Shown piece after piece: positions 1 through 11,500 of a stretch of 64,000 bases of DNA (within the stretch, counting starts at the first letter, position 1; every line of letters starts with the position of its first letter). The DNA lies in assembly GCA_949361645.1 (NCBI GenBank), contig OX442415.1, positions 27,307,092 to 27,371,091 of the forward strand, given 5' to 3'. The DNA is from Spongilla lacustris. Taxonomy: Eukaryota > Porifera > Demospongiae > Spongillida > Spongillidae. The notes below the pieces were generated by a model, which worked only from the letters and a program-made list of their open reading frames with translations, did not search any database and was not told where the DNA came from. The position numbers were made by a program, and so were the translations under genes.

Positions 1-3
1 GCA

Positions 4-543
4 TCACTTGGCTCTGATAAGCCTAATGTCCTTTATGGCCACTCCAGCCCTCAGCATGGTTACCTCGGTGGGGTTTGTGTCTGATGGCAAGGTCTTCATC
101 CTCATGACACCAGGGTGGTCTTGATCAAACTCAAATGTGCGGTAGTGTCCTGGGCCAACCAGAGGACCAAACCACTGGCCCAAGAAAGCATCCCAGTCCT
201 GGTACAGCTGTGACACACAAGTGACATCCTGGCCAAACTGCCGGACACAGTCAGCTAGGTTTTGCTGTAAGTCCATTGGGATGTGTGGCTTCCATTGATT
301 GAAATTGTGGGGGCAATTGCAGCGAGAGGGATAGTAGTGGCTCCACTGGTATTGTGGAGGCTGACCCCATTGGCTCGTGTGTAGGGTCTGATATGGGCAG
401 GTGGTTCCATAGGTAGTGCGGGTTGGTGGTGTTTGCTGTTGGTTATGCGGGGCTGCTGTCTGGCCTTGCAATGTAGTGAGGCATATGTGGGGGTGGGGCT
501 GGTGTCCATCAGCAGCTGTGAGAATCAGGGTCTGGGTACGAGA
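4..543 (-). CDS. Unrecognised protein, last exon (C-terminal)
   Basis: Open frame of about 180 codons on the minus strand, ending at a stop at 4-6. It is bounded upstream by an AG (544-545) that could be a splice acceptor, so I read it as a terminal exon rather than a full gene. The first half is rich in Q, P, T and H; the last 100 residues look globular, with a CNCPH motif and a WFGPLVGPGHY segment. I do not recognise the family. No methionine start is needed if it is an internal or last exon. Composition and length favour coding, but the function is unknown. Confidence 0.4.
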   Translation of the reverse strand, partial: SRTQTLILTAADGHQPHPHICLTTLQGQTAAPHNQQQTPPTRTTYGTTCPYQTLHTSQWGQPPQYQWSHYYPSRCNCPHNFNQWKPHIPMDLQQNLADCVRQFGQDVTCVSQLYQDWDAFLGQWFGPLVGPGHYRTFEFDQDHPGVMRMKTLPSDTNPTEVTMLRAGVAIKDIRLIRAK

Positions 544-559
544 CTAGGGCTGCTGGCTC

Positions 560-1218
560 TTAGTCATTTAGGAGCTGCTTACTCCCTACAACCACCATCG
601 TCAGTAGTATAATCGCCGTCACTACCGTTCTCAATCTCCCCACCTCGTCGAATATATCTTGAATATCGATCGTCGTATGTCTTTGCCAGATCCGTTATCT
701 AAATAGGAGATAACGAATAAAAACTGTGACAGGGACAATACATTAAATACTTACCCATCAGATCTAGCTAGCGCAGTATGGGTGTGGCTATAAGTTATCC
801 AAGTATCGGCCCACAGGAAGTAGTTGCATATTCATGTGCTTTGATGACTGGAAGCGGGCCTCGCACGTATAACGGCGCGATTCGAGCGGGAAACGTGTAC
901 CAACTTTGCGCCGCTGTATCTCCGTAACGGATGAAATAAAAATTAACGAACAGAACAAATCGATAGGTATAGGACCTCTCTACCTACAAACCGAATTTGA
1001 AGCGATTTGATTATCCCTACAGAAAGTTATGGCGGGTTTGAACCCGGTGGGGTATCGAACGTTGCAATACTGGCACGGAGCAATTGCAAGACTCCAAAAT
1101 ATATTTTGCCATAGGGAAATGGTGTAGTATGAAGTGTTGAAAATAGGAAGTTGATAGCGTTAACCGTTCGGAAGATATAGCGATTCAAAAGAGAAGCATT
1201 TTTATAACATTATATATA
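560..1218. other. Non-coding flank of the fold-back element
   Basis: No exon is supportable here. The sequence is AT-rich, with a short TA tract (1208-1220) immediately before the transposon insertion site. The stretch at 840-1060 has the look of an old repeat (a 'tatctccgtaacgg' type phrase), but no matching partner was seen in the window. Confidence 0.5.
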
Positions 1219-4200
1219 TACAGGGTGATCCAAAAGTCGCGCAAAATCTTTGAATTGGCATAACTCCAGAACTGAACATGGTAAAATTATGCTGTTTAAA
1301 CCAAAAATCATGCCAATCATTAGCTTAAGTTATGAATGTGTAGTTATTAAAAGTTAGTTATCGGTTTATTAAAAACATGCCAATGCTATGATCAACATTC
1401 AGTACCACCCAGGAAGTGTGTAAAAATTAATTTTTATAACTATTAAAATTACTTATCACGTGATCTATCTTATATGTGGTTTTTGTGGGGAAACCCCTGC
1501 TGAAAGTCAAGCTATTGCAAATTAATCACCAATATCACGGTGAATCTATGCAAAGAAGCATCCAATAATCGTGCCAATGAACAGCTTACCATCTTGCGTG
1601 GTGACTAACGAAGCCAAACGTTTAAAACGGAGTTGATTAGTTTCTGTTAATTGACATTGTTAAAAGCTAACTTTGAATTATCAGACCTGTAGAGGAAGCC
1701 GTACTCTAATTGTGGAACTAACTTTTGTATTTTCTCCTCCACTGGAAACAAAGTTACAAACTGTCCAAGTTTGGCAGCGCTTACGCATGCGCGGAATTAT
1801 TGAACGAAAGTGGAACATGAATGTTTAGGTCTGCGTACGAGAGGTCTCACGTGAACACAATTGAATATTATCACATTCACGTGATACATTGCCGCTGTGC
1901 ACAACACAGCCCCACCCTCCTAAACTATGCTTCTCTTCAACATCATTGCGCGCACTTTTCATTCGCCTGCGCAAATGTGACCCATCAGATGCATGGGCAA
2001 ATATTGTAAAATCCAGTGTTATCAAAAATCCCCAAGCCGTGGCTAACGAGCCTATGCTTCACTGAGTTGTTCATAAAAAAAAAAAAAAGCAGAGAATCTT
2101 TATTGGACGCAAATCGTACCATACCGCGTCATTCGTTTCACAGCAGTTAGCTAGCTGTACTGGTTTTAATAACAAACCGTACTAGGTGTGCACCATTTCA
2201 ATTCGAACGTCATTTCAAATAGGCCTACCTGCGCACAAAGGCGGGAGGTGAACTTAAGCAACGAGGCAGCTTAGTACAGCGCTGCAGCTACACTAGTGCA
2301 TGCAGCCGCGTGGTCCAGAACGTGCTTCATCAAAGACGCTAGAGTACGTACGTACACATGCACGCGCATAGGTAAGTATGGGTTCAGAAATTATGTAGCG
2401 TATTCGTTCATGTTACAGACAGAATTCGTAGAAAGCAGGGTCGCTACGAGCAGGACACTTGTACGAACCCAAAAACAACTGGAGCAGCTTGCTCTGCAAT
2501 GTCCTACCACACTAACTAAGGTTCGTGTACGTGCGTGCCGGCCTCGACAGGCCTACCTGCTGTATACGTAGTCACTCTGCCTCCACCTGGACTGGAAGGT
2601 CGGGGTCTCTCCGTCTCACTTGGAGAAAAGGTCTCTCTACCCGACTGGAAGAGAGGCGTCTCTCTACCTGACTGGAAAGCAGGGGTCTCTCTACCTGACT
2701 GGAAGGCAGGGGTCTCTCTACCTGACTTGAAAAGAGGGGTCTCTCTACCTGACTGGAAGGCAGGGGTCTCTCTACCTGACTGGAAAGAGAGGGGTCTCTC
2801 TACCTGACTGGAAAGAGAGGGGTCTCTCTACCTGACTGGAACTGAAGGATGATCTCTGCCTGACACAGAGAGAGGGGGGTCTCTCTATTTGACAGAGAGA
2901 GAGAATACTTTTTTCTGTCTCACCCAGAGAGGGGTCTCTGTACCTGACAGGAAGAGAGGGGTCTCTCTACCTGACTGGATGTTAGGGGTCTCTCTAATAC
3001 CTGACTGGAACTGAAGGATGATCTCTGCCTGACACAGAGAGAGGGGTCTCTCTATCTGACAGAAAGAGATCTGTCTCAGTCAGAGAGGGTTCTGTCAATC
3101 TGTCTGGAAGAGAAGGGTCTCTCTACCTGACTGGAAGAGAGGAGTCTCTCTACCTGACTGGAACTGAAGGATGATCTCTGCCTGAGGGGTCTCTTAATTT
3201 GACAGAAAGTAAATCCTTTTTCTGTCTCATTCAGAGAGGGGTCTCTCTACCTGACTGGAAGGAAAGGGTCTCTCTGTCTCACTCAGAGACGGGGGTCTCT
3301 CTACCTGACTGGAACTGAAAGGTGATCTCTGCCTGACACAGAGAGAGGGGTCTCTCTGTCTGATAGAAAGAGAATGATTGTTCTGTCTCACTCAGAGAGG
3401 GGTCTCTCTACCTGACTGGAAGGGATGGTTTCTCTGTCTCACTTGGAGATAAGAGTCACTCTACCTGACTTGAAGACACGGGTCTCTCTACCTGACTGGA
3501 AGAGAAGGGTCTCTCCAAGACAGGGGTCTCTGTACCTGACTGGAAGAGAGGGATCTCTCTACCTGGCTGGAAGAGAGGAGTCTCTCCACCTGACTGGAAC
3601 TGAAGGATAATCTCTGCCTGAGGGTTCTTTTAATTTGACAGAAAGAAAATGCTTTTTCTGTCTCACTCAGAGAGGGGTCTCTCTACCTGACTGGAAGGGA
3701 TGGGTCTCTCCATATCACTAGGAGAGGAAGGTCTCTTTAACTGACTGGACGTAAATGGTCTCTGTCTCACTCAGAGACGGTGGTCTCTCTATCTGACTGG
3801 AACTGAAAGGTGATCTCTACCTGACTTGAACTGAAAGGTGATCTCTGTCTGACACAGAGAGAGGGGTCTCTGTCTGACAGAAAGAAAATGCTTTTTCTGT
3901 CTCACTCAGAGAGCGGTCTCTCTACCTGACTGGAAGTGAGGGATCTCTCTGTGTGACTCACACAGAGGAGTCTATCTGCTGCCCTGATACAGACAGGTCG
4001 GTCTCTCTACCCGACTGGAAGGGATGGTCTCTCCGTCTCACTTGGAGATAAGAGTCACTCTACCTGACAGGAAGAGATGGGTCTCACAGACAGGGGTCTC
4101 TGTACCTGACTTGAAAAGAAGGGTCTCTCTAACTGACCGGAAGAGAGGGGTCTCTGTACCTGACTGGATGAGTGGGGTCTCTCTACCTGACTGGAACTGA

Positions 4201-4892
4201 AGGATGATCTCTGCCTGACACAGAGAGAGGGGTCTCTCTATTTGACAGAAAGAGAATGTATTTTCTGTCTCACTCTTAGAGGGGTCTCTGTACCTGACAG
4301 GAAGAGAGGGGTCTCTCTACATGACTGGAAGAAAGGGGTCTCTTTACCTGACTGGAAGAGAGGGATCTCTCTACCTGGCTGGAAGAGAGGAGTCTCTCTA
4401 CCTGACTGGAACTGAAGGATAATCTCTGCCTTAGGGGTCTCTTAATTTGACAGAAAGAAGATGCTTTTTCTGTCTCACTCAGAGAGGGGTCTCTCTACCT
4501 GACTGGAAGGGAGGGGTCTCTCCATATCACTTGGAGAGGAAGGTCTCTTTACCTGACTGGAAGTGAATGTTCTCTCTGTCTCACTCAGAGACGGTGGTCT
4601 CTCTACCTGACTGGAACTGAAAGGTGATCTCTACCTGACTGGAACTGAAAGGTGATCTCTGTCTGACACAGAGAGAGGGGTCTCTCTGTCTGACAGAAAG
4701 AAAATGCTTTTTCTGTCTCACTCAGAGAGCGGTCTCTCTACCTGACTGGAAGTGAGGGATCTCTCTGTGTCACTCACACAGAGGAGTCTATCTGCTGCCC
4801 TGATACAGACAGGTCGGTCTCTCTACCGGACTGGAAGGGATGGTCTCTCCGTCTCACTTGGAGATAAGAGTCACTCTACCGCACTGGAAGAG

Positions 4893-5003
4893 ATGCCCTT
4901 CCCCACCGAGCCAACGTAGAAACAGGAGTCACACACGGCGTGTCTCCACCCGCCAAAGTAGACCATGCGGAAGGAAGGAACGTAGATGCGTATGACGGCG
5001 CTC
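4893..5003 (+). repeat. Unique island inside the left array
   Basis: About 110 bp of GC-rich sequence that is not part of the 27-bp repeat (starts cccttccccaccgagcc, ends gcgtatgacggcgct). An almost identical inverted copy lies at 11580-11693. It marks homologous positions in the two arms and shows that array length, not arm structure, differs between them. Confidence 0.85.
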
Positions 5004-6118
5004 ACAGACAGGGGTCTTTGTACCTGACTGGAAGAGAGGGGTCTCTGTACCTGACTGGAAGAGTGGGGTCTCTCTACCTGACTGGAACTGAAGGATGATC
5101 TCTGCCTGACACAGAGAGAGGGGTCTCTCTATTTGATAGAAAAAGAATGCTTTTTCTGTCTCACTCAGAGAGGGGTCTCTCTATCTGACAGAAAGAGAAT
5201 GCTCTTTCTTTCTTACTCAGATAGGGTTCTGTCTATCTGTCTGGAACAGAAGGGTCTCTCTACCTGACTGGAAGAGAGGAGTCTCTCTACCTGACTGGAA
5301 CTGAAGGATAATCTCTGCCTGACACACAGAGAGGTGTCTCTCTATTTGACAGAAAGAGAATGCTTTTTCTGTCTCACTCAGAGAGGGTTCTGTCTATCTG
5401 TCTGGGAGAGAAGGGTCTCTCTACCTGACTGGAAGAGAGGAGTCTCTCTACCTGGCTGGAAGAGAGGTGTCTCTGTACCTGACTGGAAGAGAGGAGTCTC
5501 TCCTCCTGACTGGAACTGAAGGATGACCTCTGCCTGAGGGATCTCTCTATCTGACAGAAAGAAAATGCTTTTTCTGTCTCACTCAGAGAGGGGCGTCTCT
5601 ACCTGACTGGAAGGGAGGGCTCTCCCCATTTCACTTGGAGTGGAAGGTCTCTCTACCTGACTGGAAGAAAGTGGTCTCTCTGTCTCACTCAGAGACGGGG
5701 GTCTTGGTCTCTCTATCTGACAGAAAGAGAATGATCTTTCTGTCTCACTCAGAGAGGGGTCTCTCTACCTGACTGGAATAGAGGGGTCTTTCTACCTGAC
5801 TGGAAGAGAGGGGTCTCTCTACCTGACTGGAAGAGAAGTGTTTCTCTACCTTACTGGAAAAGAAGGGTCTCTCTACCTGACTGAAAGAGAGGGGTCTCTC
5901 TCTACCTGACAGAAAGAGAGAGGTCTCTCTACCTGACTGGAAGAGAGGGGTCTCTCTACCTTACTGGAATAGAAGGGTCTCTCTAACTGACTGGAAGAGA
6001 AGGCCGAAGGGTCTCTGTGTCTAACTCAGATACAGGGGTCTTTGTACCTGTCTGGAAAAAAGGTGTCTCCCTACTTAACTGGAATAGAGAGGTCTCTCTA
6101 CAGGACTGGAAGAGAGGG

Positions 6119-6262
6119 ATCTCTCTATAGACACAAAGACCCTTCGCGTCCAGTAAAGTAGAGAGACCCCTCTCTTCCAATGAAATAGAGAGACCCCTCT
6201 CTTCCAGTCAGGTAGAGAGACCCCTCTTTTCAAGTCAGGTCGACAGACCCCTGTATTCAAGT
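6119..6262 (-). repeat. Local inversion within the left array
   Basis: For about 140 bp the repeats switch to the right-arm orientation (ccagtcaggtagagagacccc) and then switch back at about 6268. The flanks form a small palindrome around gtcaggtatacctgac. It is a secondary fold-back inside the array. Confidence 0.8.
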
Positions 6263-7344
6263 CAGGTATACCTGACTGGAATAGAGAGGTCTGTCGACCT
6301 GACTTGAAAAGAGGGGTCTCTCTACCTGACTGGAAGAGAGGGGTCTCTCTACCTGACTGGAACTGAAGGATGATCTCTGCCTGACACGCAGAGAGTGGTC
6401 TCTCTATTTGACAGAAAGTGAATGCTTTTTCTGTCTCACTCAGAGAGGGGTCTCTATACCTAACAGGAAGAGAGGGATCTCTCTACTGGACTGGAAGATA
6501 GGGGTCTCGTAATATTACTGGAAGAGAGGGGTCTCTGTACCTGACTGGAAGAGAGGGGTCTCTCCACCTGACTTGAAAAGAGGTGTCTCTCTATCTGACT
6601 GGAAGAGAGGGCTCTCTCTACCTGATTGGAAGAGAGCGGTCTCTCTACCTGACTGGAAGAGAGAGGTCTGTCGACCTGACTTGAAATGAGGGGTCTCTCT
6701 ACCTGACTGGAAGAGAGGGGTCTGTCTACCTGACTTGAAAAGAGAGGTCTCTCTACCTGACTGGAAGAGTAAGGTCTCTCTAGCTGACTTGAAGAGAGGG
6801 TTCTCTCTGTTTCACGCAGAGATAGAAATCCTTCTGGCTCTGTCATGCAAAGGTGTCTATCTACCTGTCTGGTCTCTCTACTTCACTGAAAGAGAATGGT
6901 CCCTATGTCTCACTCAGAGAGAGGGGTCTCTCTACCTGACAGGAAGAGTGGGATCTATCTGTGTCACTCAGACAGAGGAGTCTATCTGATTCCCTGGTAC
7001 AGACAGGTCGGTCTCTCTATGTCTCACTTGGAGATAAGAGTCACTCTACCTGACTGGAAGAGAGGGGTCTCACAGACAGAGGTCTCTGTCCCTGACTGGA
7101 AAAGAGGGGTCTCTGTACTTGACTGGAAGAGTGGGGTTTCTCTACCTGACTGGAAGGGAGGGGTATCTCCATTTCACTTGGAGAGGAAGGTCTCTCTAAC
7201 TGACTGGAAGAGAATGGTCTCTCTGTCTCACTCAGAGGCGGGGGTCTCTGTACCTGACTGGAAGAGAATGGTCTATCGTTCTCACTCGGTGATGGGGGTC
7301 TCTGTAACTGACTGGAAGAGAGGGGTGTCTCTACCAGACTGAAA

Positions 7345-8580
7345 TAGATTGTGGAGAGTTGTCAGTGTTATTTTTGTTGTTTGGTAAGGTTTGATCGAGG
7401 CATGCTGAATAGGGTAGGTTAACTTTCCTGCAGCACTTTTTGAGTGTTTGTATTGGTTCCTGCCAAAATAATTGGTCCTTATTTCCTGTGCTTTTCACAG
7501 GCTTGAATTGAAGTTTATTTTTTTGGTCCTATAAGAAGGATATAATTTTTTTATATCTCCAGATGTATTTGTGTCAGTGTATTAATGTAAGTATCTGTGT
7601 TCTGTGAGCATGTAATTGTGATAAAGTTTCAGTTTATTTGTTTATGTATTTGTTTGTGAAAATAGTGTAGTTTAAAGTATCTGTCATTTACACACACTTA
7701 TGTGTGTTCAAAATTAGTACTATGCAAGCTTAACTTTGTGCATAGGAGCATAAGAAGACTCAGATCTACATTTGGTTTCTTACCAATAAAGCCCTGCAGT
7801 GTCATAATCAATGCAAATTATTTATAGAGGTCATGGAGAGGTGTTTCAAGCCCCTCCTACTGTCTACTACTAGACATCAAAGGGATACCCACTTGCTTAC
7901 TTTCACTTCCTCTCTTTTGACTCACAATACCCCTATGCACACACTTTCCCAGGAGGAGGAAGGAAAAAGGCTCATACCTACCACACACATGCATACCCAC
8001 CTCCACAGACATGATTAAACCCCCCCACAATGCATGTAACAACTATTTTTATGCTTAAATATTCTCACTTCTGCCCCCCTCTCCACTGTACCTATCAATG
8101 CCACCCTTTCTAGATCTTTATTTCCCTGCCCGGCCTCCCATCTCGAAGGCAGAGAGGTTTATCTGTCTAACAGTTAAACGAGGTCCCTCTGAGTGTTAGC
8201 ACAGAGAGAGTGGTACTGCTAGAACCCAATACATGTAGCTCCTTCGGTACACAATTTCACAGCAGGAGATGTTCCTATACCATGTACATGTACATGTATA
8301 ACAAAAACACTTCATCTGGCAGTTTCTAAAGATTGATGTGTTAATTTAATACTCTACATACACAAAACACAGTTAGAGTCATGTGACCCTGACTACACTC
8401 CACCATGTACTATGGTTGGTGGCAGAGGAAAGGTTTAGTGTCTCCAGTCCCTTCTTCCTCCATCACTGGAGGAGAAGCATGGTCCTAGTGTGGTATAGAC
8501 AACATACGATCATACTTCTCTACCAGGTTCTCCACGTTGGGCTGCAGGTACGCAATTATAACACCACTGTCTCCTGAAGA
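7345..8580. other. Central spacer of the fold-back element
   Basis: 1.2 kb of AT-rich sequence unlike the arms, probably the loop of the fold-back. The longest open frames are about 60 codons with no recognisable motif. I see no transposase, no polyadenylation context and no internal repeat beyond a short tgtacatgtacatg run at 8283-8298. Confidence 0.6.
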
Positions 8581-8589
8581 GGGAGTAGG

Positions 8590-11500
8590 AGACTCTTCTC
8601 ATCCAGTCAGGTAGAGAGACCCCTCTCTTCCAGTCCGGTAGAAGCACCCCTCCCTTCCAGTCAGGTAGAGAGACCTCTATCGTCCAGTCAGGTAGAGAGA
8701 CCCCTCTCTTCCAGTCAGGTAGAGAGACCCCTCTCTTCCAGTCAGGTAGTGAGACACGTCTCTCCCAGTTAAGTAGAGAGACCCCTCTCTTCCAGTCAGG
8801 TACAGAGACCCCTGTCTCCGAGTAAGACAGATAGACCATTCTCTTCCAGTCAGGTACAGAGACCCCCGTCTCTGAGTGAGACGGAGAAACCAATCTCTTC
8901 CAGTCAGGTAGAGAGACATTACTCTCCAAGTGAAATGGAGAGACCCCTCCTTTCCAGTCAAGTAGAGAGACCCCTCTCTTCCAATCATGTGTAGAGACCG
9001 ACCTCTCTGTACCAGAGCAGCAGATAGACTCCTCTGTCTGAGTGACACAGACAGACCCCTCTCTTCCAGTCAGGTACAGAGACTCCTCCCTTTCAATCAG
9101 GTTGAGAGACTCTTCTTTTCCGGTCATGAAGAGAGACCCCTCTCTGAGTGAACAGAAAAAGCATTTTCTTTCTGTCAAATAGAGAGACCCCTCAGGCAGA
9201 GATCATCGTTCAGTTCTGGTCAGGTAGAGAGACCCCACACTTCCAGTCAGTTAGACATACCCCTCTCTTCCAGTCAGGTAGAGAGACCCCTCTTTTCAAG
9301 TCTGGTAGAGAGACCCAACTCTTCCAGTAAGGTAGAGAGACCCCTCTTTTCCAGTCACACCTCTTTTCAAGTCAGGTAGAAAGACCCAACTCTTCCAGTC
9401 AGGTAGAGAGACTCCTCTCTGAGTGAGAAAGAAAGAGCATTTTCTTTCTGTCAATTAGAGAGACCCCTCTCTCAGTGTCAGGCAGAGATCATCCTTCAGT
9501 TCCAGTCAGGTACAGAGACCACTCTCTTCCAGTCAGGTAGAGAGACCCTTCTCTTCCAGGCAGATAGACAGACACATCTCTGAGCGAGACAGACAGAGCA
9601 TTCTCTTTTATGTCAGATAGAGAGACCCCTCTCTCTGTGTCAGGCAGAGATAATCCTTCAGTTAAAGTCAGGTAGAGAAAACCCACACTTCCAGTCAGGT
9701 ACAGAGACCTCTCTCTTCCGGTCAGGGAGAGAGACCCTTCTCTTCCAGTCAAATAGAGACACCCCTCTTTTCCAGTCAGTTACAGAGACCCCTGTCTCTG
9801 AGTGAAACAGAGAGACCATTCTCTTCCAGTCAGGTAGAGAGACCTTCCTCTCCAAGTGAAATGGAGAGACCCCTCCCTCCCAGTCAAATAGAGACCCCTC
9901 TCGTCCAGTCATACGTAGAGACTGACCTCTCTGTACCGGAGCAACAGATAGACTCCTCTGTCAGAGTGACACAGAAAGACCCCTTACTTCCAGTCAGGTA
10001 CAGAGACTCCTCCCTTTCAATCAGGTAGAGAGACTCCTCTTTTCCGGTCATGAAGAGAGACCCCTCTCTGAGTGAGACAGAAAAAGCATTTTCTTTCTGT
10101 CAGGTAGAGAGACTCCTCTTTGCGGTCATGAAGAGAGACCCCTCTCTGAGTGAGACAGAAAAAGCATTTTCATTCTGTCAAATGGAAAGACCCCTCACTC
10201 TGTGTCTGGCAGAGATCATCGTTCAGTTCCGGTCAGGTAGAGAGACCCCTCAGTTAGATCGACCCCACTCTTCCAGTCAGGTAGAGAGACCCCTCTTTTC
10301 AAGTCAGGTAGAGATACCCAACTCGTCCAGGTAGGTAGAGAGACCCCTCTCTTCCAGTCAGGTAGAAAGACCCCTCTATTCAAGTAAGGTAGAGAGAGAC
10401 CCCTCTCGTCCAGTTAGGTAGAGAGACCCTTCTCTTCCTAACAAATAGACAGAACCCTCTCTGAGTGTGACAGAAGGAGCATTCTCTTTTATGTCACATA
10501 GAGAGGCCCCTCTCTGTGTGTCAGGCAGAGATCATCCTTCAGTTCCATTCAGGTAGAGAAACCCCACTCTTCCAGTCAGATACAGAGACCTCTCTCTTCC
10601 GGTCAGGGTGAGAGATCACTAACTTCCAGTCAGGTACAGAGACCCCTCTCTTCCAGTCAGGTAGAGAGACCCCTCTCTTCCAGTTAGGTAGAGAGACCCT
10701 ACTATTACAGTCAGGTAGAGAGACCCCTCTCTTCCAGTCAGGTAGAGAGACCGCTCTCTTATCCAGTCAGGTAGAGAGATCCCTCTCTATCAGTCAGGTA
10801 GCGAGACCCCTCTCTGAGTGAGACAGAAAGATCATACACTTTCTGTCAGATAGAGAGACCCCTCTCTCTGTGTCAGGCTGAGTTCACCTTTCAGTTTCAG
10901 TCAGGAAGCGAGACCCCCCATCTCTGAGTGAGACAGAGAGACCTTCCTCTTCCAGTCAGGTAGAGAGACCTTTCTTTCCAAGTTAAATGAAGAGACTCCT
11001 CCCTTCCAGTCAGGTAGAGCGACCCCTCTATCAGTGAGACAGAAAAAGCATTTTCTTTCTGTCAAATAGAGAGGCAGAGATCATCCTTCAGTTCCAGTCA
11101 GGTGAGAGACTCCTGCCTTCCAGTCAGGTACAGAGACACGAGACCCCTATCTTTCAGTCAGGTAGAGAGACCCCTCTCTTCCTGTCAGGTACAGAGACCC
11201 CTCTCTGAGTGAGACAGAAAAAGCATTCTCTTTCTGTCAAATAGAGAGACTCCTCTCTGTGTGTCAGGCAGAGATTATCCTTCAGTTCCAGTCAGGTAGA
11301 GAGACTCCTCTCTTCCAGTCAGGTAGAGAGACCCTTCTGTTCCAGACAGATAGACAGAACCCTATCTGAGTAAGAAAGAAAGAGCATTCTCTTTCTGTCA
11401 GATAGAGAGACCCCTCTCTGAGTGAGACAGAAAAAGCATTCTTTTTCTATCAAATAGAGAGACCCCTCTCTCTGTGTCAGGCAGAGATCATCCTTCAGTT

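Larger units (their letters stand above)
2605..7335 (+). repeat. 27-bp tandem array, left arm
   Basis: The basic unit is GGGGTCTCTCTACCTGACTGGAAGAGA (27 bp; given as the unit ggggtctctctacctgac followed by tggaagaga). Variants with ctcactcagagag and ctgacagaaagagaatg modules alternate with it, giving a higher-order repeat. For example, the phrase ctgctgccctgatacagac recurs at about 3975 and 4795. Because 27 is divisible by three, the array stays open in several frames, giving spurious VSLPDWKRG-type peptides. Confidence 0.9.
1221..7340 (+). repeat. Left inverted arm of the fold-back element
   Basis: Outer 1.38 kb (1221-2604) is single-copy DNA, including an A15 tract near 2078; the rest is the 27-bp array. 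It is the exact mirror of the right arm at least as far as about 3.5 kb. It then loses register by about 1.28 kb before the shared island at 4893-5003, so the left array is shorter than the right one. Confidence 0.85.

Noticed and set aside
1821..2571. Genes in the outer arms (frames of 62-91 codons)
   Set aside because: They are duplicated only because the arms are inverted copies. No family resemblance or splice sites, and overlapping frames exist on both strands.
2535..7342. Open frames giving VSLPDWKRG-type repeat proteins in the arms of the fold-back element
   Set aside because: The repeat is 27 bp, a multiple of three, so frames stay open by chance in several phases and on both strands. 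There is no start context, splice evidence or codon preference.
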